A stretch of DNA of 20,292 nucleotides from Thermoflexales bacterium (GTDB taxonomy: Bacteria; Chloroflexota; Anaerolineae; Fen-1058), in contig JAFGFO010000080.1 in the NCBI GenBank assembly GCA_016931085.1, forward strand, positions 1 to 20,292, read 5' to 3'. The notes under the pieces were generated by a model that had not been told where the DNA came from, did no database searches, and saw only the letters and a list, made by a program, of their open reading frames with translations. The position numbers and the translations under genes were made by a program. Numbering within the stretch: the first letter of the stretch is position 1; every line of letters begins with the position of its first letter. Shown piece after piece: positions 1-5,652 of the stretch.

Positions 1-1
1 G

Positions 2-751
2 CTGCTGGGCTGCCCTCGCAAAGAGCGGCTCAAGCAGCTCCACAACTACTGGCTCAAGCCGACCGAGTTGTGGTGGGCCTATCGCGGCCAGCTCATGCAC
101 GGGATTGCCGCCCAGTACGTCGAGGGCGATCCCCACGCATTTGCCGAGACGCGCCTGGCCGCCATGATTCCGATGGGTGACGAGCTGGTAGAGATTACTG
201 GCCAACCTGACCTGGTGCTCTTGGACCGTGGCCACCTGGTGGACTACAAGACCACCAAGAGCGTGCCAGGCCCCTGGCGCACCTGGGTTTGTCCGGAGAC
301 CGGCGAGCTTGTACGCGAGAGATCGTTCGCCTGGCGCAACAAGATGATCTCGTGTCCTCACTGCGAAGCGGGCACACACGTCGCCCGCGAGATCGTGGTC
401 GAGGCTGCCCCGAGGCCGTATCCCCGGCACGCGCAGCAGGTCAGCCTGTACGCGCTGCTGCTGGCCGAGAACGGCGTCGAGGTCCAAACGGGCGAGATCG
501 TCTACCAGGACATGTCGGTGCAACTGCGCGTTCCCGTGGCGCTGATGCCTCCAGGCGAGGCGATGGACTTGATGAAGGACCGGCTGCGGCTTCACCTGCA
601 GCCCAACATCCCAGACATTCTGACAGACCCGGCAGAATTATGGGAGTGCGATTACTGCCCCGTTCGCCGCGCGTGCGAGATGATGTACGGCGGGCCGGTG
701 GGCAAGGCCGGGTTCAACGGCAATGGTCATAACGACCTCGAAGCAGAATAA
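2..751 (+). CDS. PD-(D/E)XK (RecB/Cas4-like) iron-sulfur nuclease, 5' end outside window
   Basis: The frame is open from base 2, so the true start lies upstream of the window; the first in-frame TTG at 68 is not a convincing start. Visible motifs in order are CPRK (nt 11-22), RGQLMHG (nt 83-103), GQPD followed by VDYKTTK (nt 200-259, the acidic and lysine catalytic core), QVSLYALLL (nt 439-465, the QxxxY motif) and a terminal CDYCPVRRAC (C-x2-C-x5-C). One N-terminal Cys plus three C-terminal Cys is the Cas4/AddB-type [4Fe-4S] signature. An extra Cys pair (ISCPHC, nt 349-366) sits in an insertion between the DYK and Q motifs and may form a zinc knuckle. The family acts as DNA exo/endonucleases. 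The gene is followed 16 nt later by ssb, which suggests a recombination/replication unit. No cas genes are near, so a CRISPR role is not supported. Confidence 0.8.
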   Translation: MLGCPRKERLKQLHNYWLKPTELWWAYRGQLMHGIAAQYVEGDPHAFAETRLAAMIPMGDELVEITGQPDLVLLDRGHLVDYKTTKSVPGPWRTWVCPETGELVRERSFAWRNKMISCPHCEAGTHVAREIVVEAAPRPYPRHAQQVSLYALLLAENGVEVQTGEIVYQDMSVQLRVPVALMPPGEAMDLMKDRLRLHLQPNIPDILTDPAELWECDYCPVRRACEMMYGGPVGKAGFNGNGHNDLEAE

Positions 752-767
752 CTTACGGAGGAAAAAT

Positions 768-1433
768 ATGGTTAACAACAATATCGTCGTTCTTGGTACG
801 CTTTCCAAGCCGCCTGTGACCAAAGAGGTGGACGGCAAACCCATTACGCTGGTTATCGTCGGTGTTCCCAATGGCAAGGGCACCCAGTTCTACGAGTGCA
901 AGCTGTTCAGCCACGCCTCTGACCTGGTTGGTATCCAGCCGGAAGGGGTGACTGCGCTGATCAGCGGCCAGATGGTGCGCGAGACTGTCGAAACCGCGTC
1001 TGGCGAGCAAAAGCGCTGGCGTGTCCACGCTTACCAGGCCGTCGTGATGCCTGGTTCTGAGGAGCCGGTGGGGTTTTCCCACTGCGTCGTGATCGGCCGC
1101 CTGGGCAAAGACCCCGAGGTCAAGTACAGCGCCGAGGGCAAGGCGTATGGCTGGAGCAGCCTGGCTGCCAGCAATGGCAAGGACGAAGAGCCGACCTGGT
1201 TCGACGTCAAGGCGTTCGGCCGGACCGCCGAGACCCTGAACTATGGCGCCAAGGGCCGCCTGGTCGCCGTCGAGGGGCGTTTCGTCTCCGAGACCTACGA
1301 GAAGGATGGCGAAACCCGGACGGCCTGGAAGGTCATCGCGGACACCATCCAGTTCCTGGACTCGCGCAAGACGGCTGACGCTGAGACTGACGAGAGCCTC
1401 GATAGCATCCCAGAGGATCAGATTCCCTTCTAG
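768..1433 (+). CDS. ssb: Single-stranded DNA-binding protein with two OB folds
   Basis: This 221-aa protein starts at the ATG at 768 behind ACGGAGG (755-761); the longer frame from 723 overlaps the upstream gene and lacks a site. Residues 103-198 are a typical bacterial SSB OB fold: VVIGRLGKDPEVKY, WFDVKAFGRTAE, and KGRLVAVEGRF followed by the last strand ending in IQFLD. Residues 4-95 form a diverged first OB fold (VVLGTLSKPP, FYECKLF, VTALISGQM). A short acidic linker ends in EDQIPF, the canonical SSB tip that recruits partner proteins. Two OB folds per chain is the Thermus/Deinococcus arrangement, in which a dimer gives four OB folds. The protein presumably coats ssDNA during replication of the element and recruits its nuclease and helicase through the tip. 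Confidence 0.88.
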   Translation: MVNNNIVVLGTLSKPPVTKEVDGKPITLVIVGVPNGKGTQFYECKLFSHASDLVGIQPEGVTALISGQMVRETVETASGEQKRWRVHAYQAVVMPGSEEPVGFSHCVVIGRLGKDPEVKYSAEGKAYGWSSLAASNGKDEEPTWFDVKAFGRTAETLNYGAKGRLVAVEGRFVSETYEKDGETRTAWKVIADTIQFLDSRKTADAETDESLDSIPEDQIPF

Positions 1434-1491
1434 CCATTGAAGTGGCGTAAGGGTAATTACCTGGACCTTGATCGACGAACTGTCTATGCAC

Positions 1492-1525
1492 AAGGGAGCA
1501 TGCCGCAAGGCATGCTCCCTTTTTT
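1492..1525 (+). terminator. Intrinsic terminator after ssb
   Basis: A perfect 13-bp stem (1492-1504 with 1509-1521) closed by a GCAA tetraloop is followed by a T run to 1525. The ribosome binding site of the next gene begins three bases later. Confidence 0.9.
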
Positions 1526-1537
1526 AAACGGAGGGAT

Positions 1538-1720
1538 ATGGAAAGCCAGGTGGAAATTCTCATGATCGTTGCGGATGATCCTGGGATTGTAGTTGACAAG
1601 CTGCTCGAGATCCCGGCCAAGATGCGGCGGCGTTTTCCGATGCCGGTGGTCTGGATCGCCGGTGATGGCGAGCCGGTGCGCTTTGACAGCGAAAACGAAG
1701 CGATTTCCAAGCTGATGTGA
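1538..1720 (+). CDS. Small hypothetical protein (60 aa)
   Basis: The ATG at 1538 follows ACGGAGG (1528-1534) at normal spacing, immediately after a terminator, so this looks like a real gene despite its size. The 60-residue product has no membrane segment or Cys motif. It begins MESQVEILMIVADDPG and ends EAISKLM, with alternating hydrophobic stretches (VEILMIVAD, MPVVWIAGD) compatible with a small alpha/beta fold. It lies 7 nt before the next gene and is probably co-translated with it. I do not recognise the family, and no function is proposed. Confidence 0.65.
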   Translation: MESQVEILMIVADDPGIVVDKLLEIPAKMRRRFPMPVVWIAGDGEPVRFDSENEAISKLM

Positions 1721-1727
1721 GGAAGAG

Positions 1728-2165
1728 ATGTCCAAACAAGTAGAACTCTATGTGCTCGAAGATTGCGGGGTTTCGTCTCTGGCTCGCATTGTCGAGATGT
1801 GGTACAAGCACCGGCCTGAGGCATTGGCGCTGACCGACGATGAGGACAATGCCGATGGGTACTTGGTCATTGCCCACTATGGCGGGGTGATTCTCGACGC
1901 CCTGAACAAGCGCGAGCGCCAGGATTGTCCTGTGTACTGGCTGGACGACACTATGGGGACGATTGTCCGGTGGGATAGGGTGATCTCGATGGATGATCTT
2001 GCCAATCTGCCCCAGGCGACGGATATTGTTTTGCAGAGACCGTCGATGGAGTCATACGCCCGGCGCGAGTCGTACCAGGTGATGGGCGGCGCGCTCGTCT
2101 ATGTGCCTGGCGCACGAGGGCGCGAGTTGTGGGGTATGCACACGGGCAAGGAGTTCATCAGATAG
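1728..2165 (+). CDS. Hypothetical protein (145 aa)
   Basis: The ATG at 1728 has a GAGGA-type site overlapping the end of the preceding gene, which suggests translational coupling. The 145-aa product is soluble and rich in Asp and Arg; recognisable stretches such as VYWLDDTMGTIVRWDRVISM and a C-terminal GRELWGMHTGKEFIR match no family known to me. It is the last gene of the ssb-side unit before a hairpin at 2216-2241 and the oppositely oriented HNH cassette. No function is proposed. Confidence 0.65.
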   Translation: MSKQVELYVLEDCGVSSLARIVEMWYKHRPEALALTDDEDNADGYLVIAHYGGVILDALNKRERQDCPVYWLDDTMGTIVRWDRVISMDDLANLPQATDIVLQRPSMESYARRESYQVMGGALVYVPGARGRELWGMHTGKEFIR

Positions 2166-2215
2166 GTTGCCGGCCAAGTTCAGCGCTATGCTGCGGGGCT
2201 GGCAGGAGGATAGGA

Positions 2216-2241
2216 CAGGGAGGGAGTGAAATCTCTCCCTG
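2216..2241 (+). terminator. Stem-loop, possible terminator that has lost its T tract
   Basis: Ten base pairs (2216-2225 with 2232-2241, one G-U) enclose a GUGAAA loop. It occupies the expected terminator place after the gene ending at 2165, but the following bases are not T-rich. The T tract may have been displaced by the HNH cassette, which begins about here. Confidence 0.45.
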
Positions 2242-2251
2242 CATGCTCCAT

Positions 2252-2698
2252 TCACTTGGGAGGTGTATCTTTGTCTTTAGGAGGGTGCCAACCGGCGGCC
2301 ACCCAGACCCGGCGTGAGGGGACCACATATTCGTTATTGAGATGCAATGCCTCAACCGTGGCGCGCCCGGTAGGCGTCTGCCCTATGATCTGCGTGCCAT
2401 CCTCACTCCATGCGAAATGCTCACGCCAATCTTGAAGTCGCGGATTGTATAGGGGCGTTCGTTTGCCAGTCAGAGGGTCCAGCGCATGCGTCTGGGTTCC
2501 CTTATAACCATTACATAACGGGCAAGCCAGCCACAAGTTATCTTCGCTTGATTCTCCACCGGCCGCTTCGGGTACGATGTGTTCTATGTGCATAGGTATA
2601 GCGACAACTGCTTGGGACGTCAAGCAGTAGCCGCACCGGTAGCGGGCTTGCGCAGATACCCGTTGGCGCACATGGGCTGGGATGTAGGCTTTGCTCAT
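2252..2698 (-). CDS. HNH endonuclease (McrA-like, zinc type)
   Basis: The 148-aa protein has a C-x2-C at residues 22-25 (CGYC), the catalytic HIEHIVPEAAGG at 37-48, DNLWLAC at 53-59 and a second C-x2-C followed by N (C59, C62, N63) and GYKG. This is the beta-beta-alpha metal HNH nuclease fold with a structural zinc. The later segments (PLYNPR, HF, GRATVEALHLNN) match a small stand-alone HNH family that I recall as common in Cyanobacteria and Chloroflexota. Its ATG overlaps the stop of the upstream RHH-like gene by 4 nt (ATGA), so the two are co-translated. The strand is opposite to everything else in the window. Possible roles are a homing-type or nicking endonuclease, or the effector of a two-gene module; the sequence does not decide. 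Confidence 0.85.
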   Translation of the reverse strand: MSKAYIPAHVRQRVSAQARYRCGYCLTSQAVVAIPMHIEHIVPEAAGGESSEDNLWLACPLCNGYKGTQTHALDPLTGKRTPLYNPRLQDWREHFAWSEDGTQIIGQTPTGRATVEALHLNNEYVVPSRRVWVAAGWHPPKDKDTPPK

Positions 2699-3117
2699 AC
2701 TCTGGGGGAAAGTCGTTCGAGCGGCGGAATAGGGCGACCACGCTTGAGCAGCAAGGCAACAGCACGGGCGCGGCGCAGCATAGTGCGACCATATTCTGCC
2801 ATCGCAGCGGCCAGGCGACGCTGGCCTGATTCGTCTAGCTCGGCCCGCCCCTGCTCGTCGAGCAAATCGTCAAGTTGCTGCTGGCGATCAGGAGGCATTG
2901 TAGCGCGGGCAATACTTTCCAATGCTTCGTCGCTCAACAAAGCCATAGCGGCCATTTCGCCTGCCATGTCCGGTGGTGTGTCATCCAATGGAGGGAAGGC
3001 AGCCTCAATGGTGTCTACCAGCATCTTTTCGGCGGGACTTTGTACCACTTGTGAGGCACGCTGAACACGCTGATAAGTGCTGTCTGGAACCCTCAGTGTG
3101 ATTGTTTGCATGACCAT
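2695..3117 (-). CDS. Ribbon-helix-helix-like partner protein of the HNH gene
   Basis: The reading frame is open upstream to 3198, but the ATG at 3117 (or 3111) is preferred: it gives MVMQTITLRVPDSTYQRVQ, a typical short beta strand followed by a helix as in CopG/Arc-type N-termini. It also sits 6 nt behind a TATAAT box. The product is 140 aa. The rest is helical and acidic, with a late basic segment (LLRRARAVALLLKRGRPIPP). I recall proteins of this layout encoded directly upstream of the small HNH family in Cyanobacteria and Chloroflexota, so it is likely the cognate partner, perhaps an autoregulator or antitoxin-like protein. That function is inference. Confidence 0.65.
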   Translation of the reverse strand: MVMQTITLRVPDSTYQRVQRASQVVQSPAEKMLVDTIEAAFPPLDDTPPDMAGEMAAMALLSDEALESIARATMPPDRQQQLDDLLDEQGRAELDESGQRRLAAAMAEYGRTMLRRARAVALLLKRGRPIPPLERLSPRV

Positions 3118-3123
3118 ACCCAA

Positions 3124-3152
3124 ATTATAGCCCCAATCGCGCCAGAAGACAA
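3124..3152 (-). promoter_or_regulatory. Near-consensus sigma70 promoter for the RHH-HNH cassette
   Basis: Read on the minus strand: TTGTCT (3152-3147), a 17-nt spacer, then a perfect TATAAT (3129-3124). The predicted start of transcription falls at about the ATG at 3117, so the mRNA is probably leaderless or nearly so. No other gene in the window shows such a clear promoter. Confidence 0.75.
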
Positions 3153-3195
3153 GTAGTAAAGCGCGACGATCCCATCCATCGCTAACCCTCAATCT

Positions 3196-3342
3196 CAAAC
3201 GAGAGCGCTATTTGCTTTCTCGTTTGTCGCTGAAGGCTATACCTTGGCGATACACCTGGCGGCGAGTGGCCCCAGGAACTTGTGTGGCCGGCGGCGTGTG
3301 CTCCGGCAATCTAAACGGAATCAAATTCAAAACAAACGGAGG
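3196..3342 (+). promoter_or_regulatory. Structured leader element, copy 1 (upstream of 52-aa membrane protein)
   Basis: Hairpin 1 upper stem pairs CAAACGAGA (3196-3204) with TCTCGTTTG (3218-3226). The lower stem present in the other copies is missing on its 5' side. Extended hairpin 2 pairs 3227-3236 with 3242-3250. Hairpin 3 pairs CCTGG (3255-3259) with CCAGG (3272-3276). Hairpin 4 pairs GCCGG (3287-3291) with CCGGC (3303-3307). Loops are CGGCGAGUGGCC and CGGCGUGUGCU. An A-rich tail with an upstream SD-like AAACGGAA leads to ACGGAGG at 3336-3342. Confidence 0.7.
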
Positions 3343-3347
3343 CAAAA

Positions 3348-3506
3348 ATGTTCAGTGACGATTTTGGTACTGGTACGGATATGGGACTGGGCGGCTTGGT
3401 GCTGACCATCGTGGTCATCGTTGGCCTGATCGTCCTGGCGGGTCTCGCGTTGGGACCTGGCTTGCAGAACGCAGTGGCCTTGTTGGGGCCGCTGGCGGAA
3501 CTGTAA
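3348..3506 (+). CDS. Small single-pass membrane protein (52 aa)
   Basis: The ATG at 3348 follows ACGGAGG (3336-3342) and the stop is TAA at 3504-3506. The product begins MFSDDFGTGTDMGLGG, continues with a strongly hydrophobic segment of about 22 residues (roughly 15-36, rich in Leu, Val, Ile and Gly) and ends NAVALLGPLAEL. The short acidic N-terminus and absence of basic residues leave topology undecided. It is monocistronic: leader element copy 1 precedes it and a hairpin terminator follows. Small holins, phage membrane proteins and toxin-like peptides share this size and layout, but nothing here proves such a role. Correct site spacing, its own leader and its own terminator make it a real gene in my view. 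Confidence 0.75.
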   Translation: MFSDDFGTGTDMGLGGLVLTIVVIVGLIVLAGLALGPGLQNAVALLGPLAEL

Positions 3507-3515
3507 AACTGAGTC

Positions 3516-3551
3516 AATGGGGTGGGCGCGAGCCTGCCCCCATTCTTGTAG
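3516..3551 (+). terminator. Hairpin terminator after the 52-aa gene
   Basis: AATGGGG (3516-3522) pairs with CCCCATT, with a further inner GGGC/GCCU stem around a GCGA loop; the T-rich tract that follows (TTCTTGT) is weak. It lies between the 52-aa gene and the next start. Confidence 0.65.
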
Positions 3552-3562
3552 CGGAGGCGGTT

Positions 3563-4039
3563 ATGAACGAGATTACTTTTTCCAATGCCTGGGACACCTT
3601 GGGCGGTGCCTGGAGCGTGACAGGCATCGTTCCGGGCTGGGCGCATGGCCGGGTTTTCGCGTGCCCAGTGTGTTGGGGTCCGGCGGTGGCGACCGATGTG
3701 TACATCGGCGGGCGCGGTGACGTGCCTGTCGTCGAGTGCGTGGGCGGCCACGTCTTGGAGCGCGACGGGACGACGCCGGCGGTGGTGATGGCAATCGTCA
3801 AGCACGTCATCCTGGCAAACACCACCAGACCCTGGCCGACCGGCCAGAACGTGTACGTCACGTCAGGTATGTGGCTTGCGCCGCTGGATGGGCGCATTTG
3901 CCTGCACCGCAGCCAACACCAGCCACGGGAGGTGGGGCTGTTGAGCAGGCTGAGCGGCGGCAATCCGTGCTGGCGGCCGCTGCCTGACACTGTGATACGC
4001 CAGGCGGTTATGAACTTGGAGATGAGCATATGTCGATAA
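3563..4039 (+). CDS. Hypothetical Cys-containing protein (158 aa)
   Basis: The ATG at 3563 follows GCGGAGG. The 158-aa product has a CPVC pair near residues 34-37 and a C-x3-H (CVGGH) near 58-62, a spacing that could bind one zinc ion. There is no membrane segment. The C-terminal part (VYVTSGMWLAPLDGRICLHR, then NPCWRPLPDTVIRQAV) is not recognisable to me. It overlaps the next gene by 10 nt in a different frame, so the two are translationally coupled and probably functionally linked. No function is proposed. Confidence 0.65.
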   Translation: MNEITFSNAWDTLGGAWSVTGIVPGWAHGRVFACPVCWGPAVATDVYIGGRGDVPVVECVGGHVLERDGTTPAVVMAIVKHVILANTTRPWPTGQNVYVTSGMWLAPLDGRICLHRSQHQPREVGLLSRLSGGNPCWRPLPDTVIRQAVMNLEMSICR

Positions 4040-4611
4040 TCATGCCGGTCAAGTCTTTGGCCAGGCGCAAGCGAGTTGTTGCTGACCAGGAGGCAGCGTT
4101 CGTGGCCGAGTCACCCGAGACCTGGCCAGTGCAGGATGTGCAAGTCATCGTGGCCGAGCCAAGCGCCGTGATGCCCAAAGGGGGATACGTTCAGGTTGAA
4201 TGGGGAACGGACGTTCACATTGTCTTGAACGGACGTTACATTCCCTCCGAGCAGTGTTCGTGCGGCGTCTCTCATTGCCCGGCCATCGGCATCGCGGCGG
4301 GGATTTGTCCCGTGTGCGGTGCCAGGCGGGTAGGGCGCGAGTTTTGTCTTGTGGACGCCAGGCACGAGCACCAGCATTGGGCGGCTCGGCTGCACGCAGC
4401 GCACCAGCGTGGACTCGCAGGGGTGCGTCAGGGTACGCCGTCTCTGATGATCGAGACGGTCAACCTTGACGACGGCACGATTGACGTGCGACAGACGACG
4501 GTTGCGGATTACTTGCGGCAAGTGCGTTTCCTGGACGCAACCTGGCGGCCGGATGTAGAGGCACGGCAAGCGTTCCTGGATGCGCACGGACTAACGTACC
4601 CTGTGTACTGA
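4030..4611 (+). CDS. Hypothetical zinc-ribbon-like protein (193 aa)
   Basis: The ATG at 4030 lies within the end of the preceding gene with a GGAG site upstream. A cysteine cluster in the middle of the 193-aa product (CSCGVSHCP, then CPVCGARR) could form a zinc ribbon. The segment from VQVEWGTDVHIVLNGRY into CSC...HC also resembles a SWIM zinc finger (CxC...CxH), but the final His is not where that family has it. A helical C-terminal half carries ADYLRQVRFLDATWRPD. The function is unknown; nucleic-acid or protein binding through zinc is the most that can be inferred. Confidence 0.65.
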   Translation: MSIIMPVKSLARRKRVVADQEAAFVAESPETWPVQDVQVIVAEPSAVMPKGGYVQVEWGTDVHIVLNGRYIPSEQCSCGVSHCPAIGIAAGICPVCGARRVGREFCLVDARHEHQHWAARLHAAHQRGLAGVRQGTPSLMIETVNLDDGTIDVRQTTVADYLRQVRFLDATWRPDVEARQAFLDAHGLTYPVY

Positions 4612-4664
4612 TCTGTCAGTGCGCAAGAACAAGTGCTGCAAGGCGCAAAAACGGAGGACGTGAA

Positions 4665-5390
4665 ATGAAAGTTGTAAATGACGGGAAACAAGCTCAACAG
4701 TGCGCGGATGCCGAAACCAGGCAGAAGGCTGCAGTTCTGCAATCCGGCCGCGATGGCCGGTTGCCTGACGCGCCCAAGCCGGTGTCGTCTCTGTGCCCGG
4801 CGTCCGTGCCACTGCGCTGCAGCAAGGCGATACGAGACATTGTAGACAAGTTGTTCGCCAAGCACAATGTGAGGATGGAAGTCGGCGCGCATCTGCGCCT
4901 GGAAAAGCCATCCTATATGCCGCTGGTCGTCGAGTTCCTGGCAAAAGATCGCGCGTCGGTTGCCCACTACCATGAGCAGGAAGGCGACTTGATAGCCGAT
5001 CCTGATGTCGTCTTCTGGATCGGCCCGGACGGCGAGTGGTATCCGATCGAGATCCAGCAGCCGTCGATCTCGCTGTTCGGGGCCGACCTGGGTGGCTACA
5101 AGGTGTATGCTCAGCTCACAGACGACGGCCAGATTGAGGTCTTGAACCAACGTATGCAGGCCGACCTGGCCAGCTTTTGCAACACCTGGGCCAAGAACAT
5201 CAAGGCTCAGGGCTGGCTAGAGCGTGGGCAACTGCCGGCATCCCGCCTACACGATGGTCAGCCGTGTGCAATGTTACCGGATGACACGCTCGCTGCAAGT
5301 GTGGCATCAACAGTTGCGGACACAGACTGGCGCGATCTGTTGCCTGTTGAAACGGCAGCCCCGCCTTTTATGCAACTGACATTGTTCTAG
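4665..5390 (+). CDS. DUF6908-like protein ending in a clamp-binding peptide (241 aa)
   Basis: The ATG at 4665 follows ACGGAGG (4651-4657). After a polar N-terminal region, residues from about 77 to 145 contain YMPLVVEFLAKD, SVAHYHEQEGDLIADPDVVF and GEWYPIEIQQ. I recognise this as resembling the DUF6908 family found on plasmids and in phage-like regions (recalled, not searched). The family has no known activity. The last five residues are QLTLF, an excellent match to the bacterial sliding-clamp binding motif QL[S/D]LF, here at a free C-terminus, so clamp recruitment is a reasonable inference. A terminator at 5449-5488 follows. Confidence 0.7.
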   Translation: MKVVNDGKQAQQCADAETRQKAAVLQSGRDGRLPDAPKPVSSLCPASVPLRCSKAIRDIVDKLFAKHNVRMEVGAHLRLEKPSYMPLVVEFLAKDRASVAHYHEQEGDLIADPDVVFWIGPDGEWYPIEIQQPSISLFGADLGGYKVYAQLTDDGQIEVLNQRMQADLASFCNTWAKNIKAQGWLERGQLPASRLHDGQPCAMLPDDTLAASVASTVADTDWRDLLPVETAAPPFMQLTLF

Positions 5391-5448
5391 TGCAGTTGAT
5401 GAGAAGCAATAGAGGCGAATAGAATTCCAGCGAACGGGATTTTGGAGC

Positions 5449-5487
5449 AATCGAGAGGGTGGAAACGCCCTCTCGATTCTTGTTTTC
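5449..5487 (+). terminator. Intrinsic terminator after the DUF6908-like gene
   Basis: An 11-bp stem (5449-5459 with 5468-5478) encloses a short loop and is followed by TCTTGTTTTC. Leader element copy 2 begins at the very next base. Confidence 0.8.
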
Positions 5488-5645
5488 ATTGGCGTCAAAC
5501 GAGAGCGCATCAAACGTGTGTTCCCGTTTGGCGCTGATGGCTTTTTAGCCTGAGCGTTTTCCTGGCGGCGAGTGGCCCCAGGGTTCAGCCGGTGGTGTGT
5601 GACCCCGGCAAGTATCAAATGGAGTAATTCAACTTTTAACGGAGG
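5488..5645 (+). promoter_or_regulatory. Structured leader element, copy 2 (upstream of 687-aa protein)
   Basis: Hairpin 1 pairs 5488-5501 (ATTGGCG then TCAAACG) with 5525-5538. The competing extended hairpin 2 pairs CGCT (5532-5535) and GGCT (5539-5542) with AGCC (5547-5550) and AGCG (5553-5556). Hairpin 3 is CCTGG (5561-5565) with CCAGG (5578-5582), loop CGGCGAGUGGCC. Hairpin 4 is GCCGG (5588-5592) with CCGGC (5605-5609), loop UGGUGUGUGACC, where the inner GGC/GCC pair is changed to GGU/ACC. The tail to ACGGAGG (5639-5645) holds a second SD-like ATGGAG. Confidence 0.75.
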
Positions 5646-5652
5646 TGAAACT

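Noticed and set aside
2..751. Calling the first gene cas4
   Set aside because: The iron-sulfur PD-(D/E)XK signature is shared by many phage and plasmid nucleases, and no other cas gene or array is seen.
3255..3307. Match to mini-ykkC (guanidine-II) tandem hairpins, ZTP or THF riboswitches
   Set aside because: The tandem layout is similar to mini-ykkC but the ACGR loops are missing; the conserved ZTP and THF core sequences are not present.
5488..5560. Hammerhead-like fragments (CTGATG, GTC, AAACGAG) in the leader elements
   Set aside because: The GAAA core strand and the order of the three stems required for a hammerhead are absent in all four copies.
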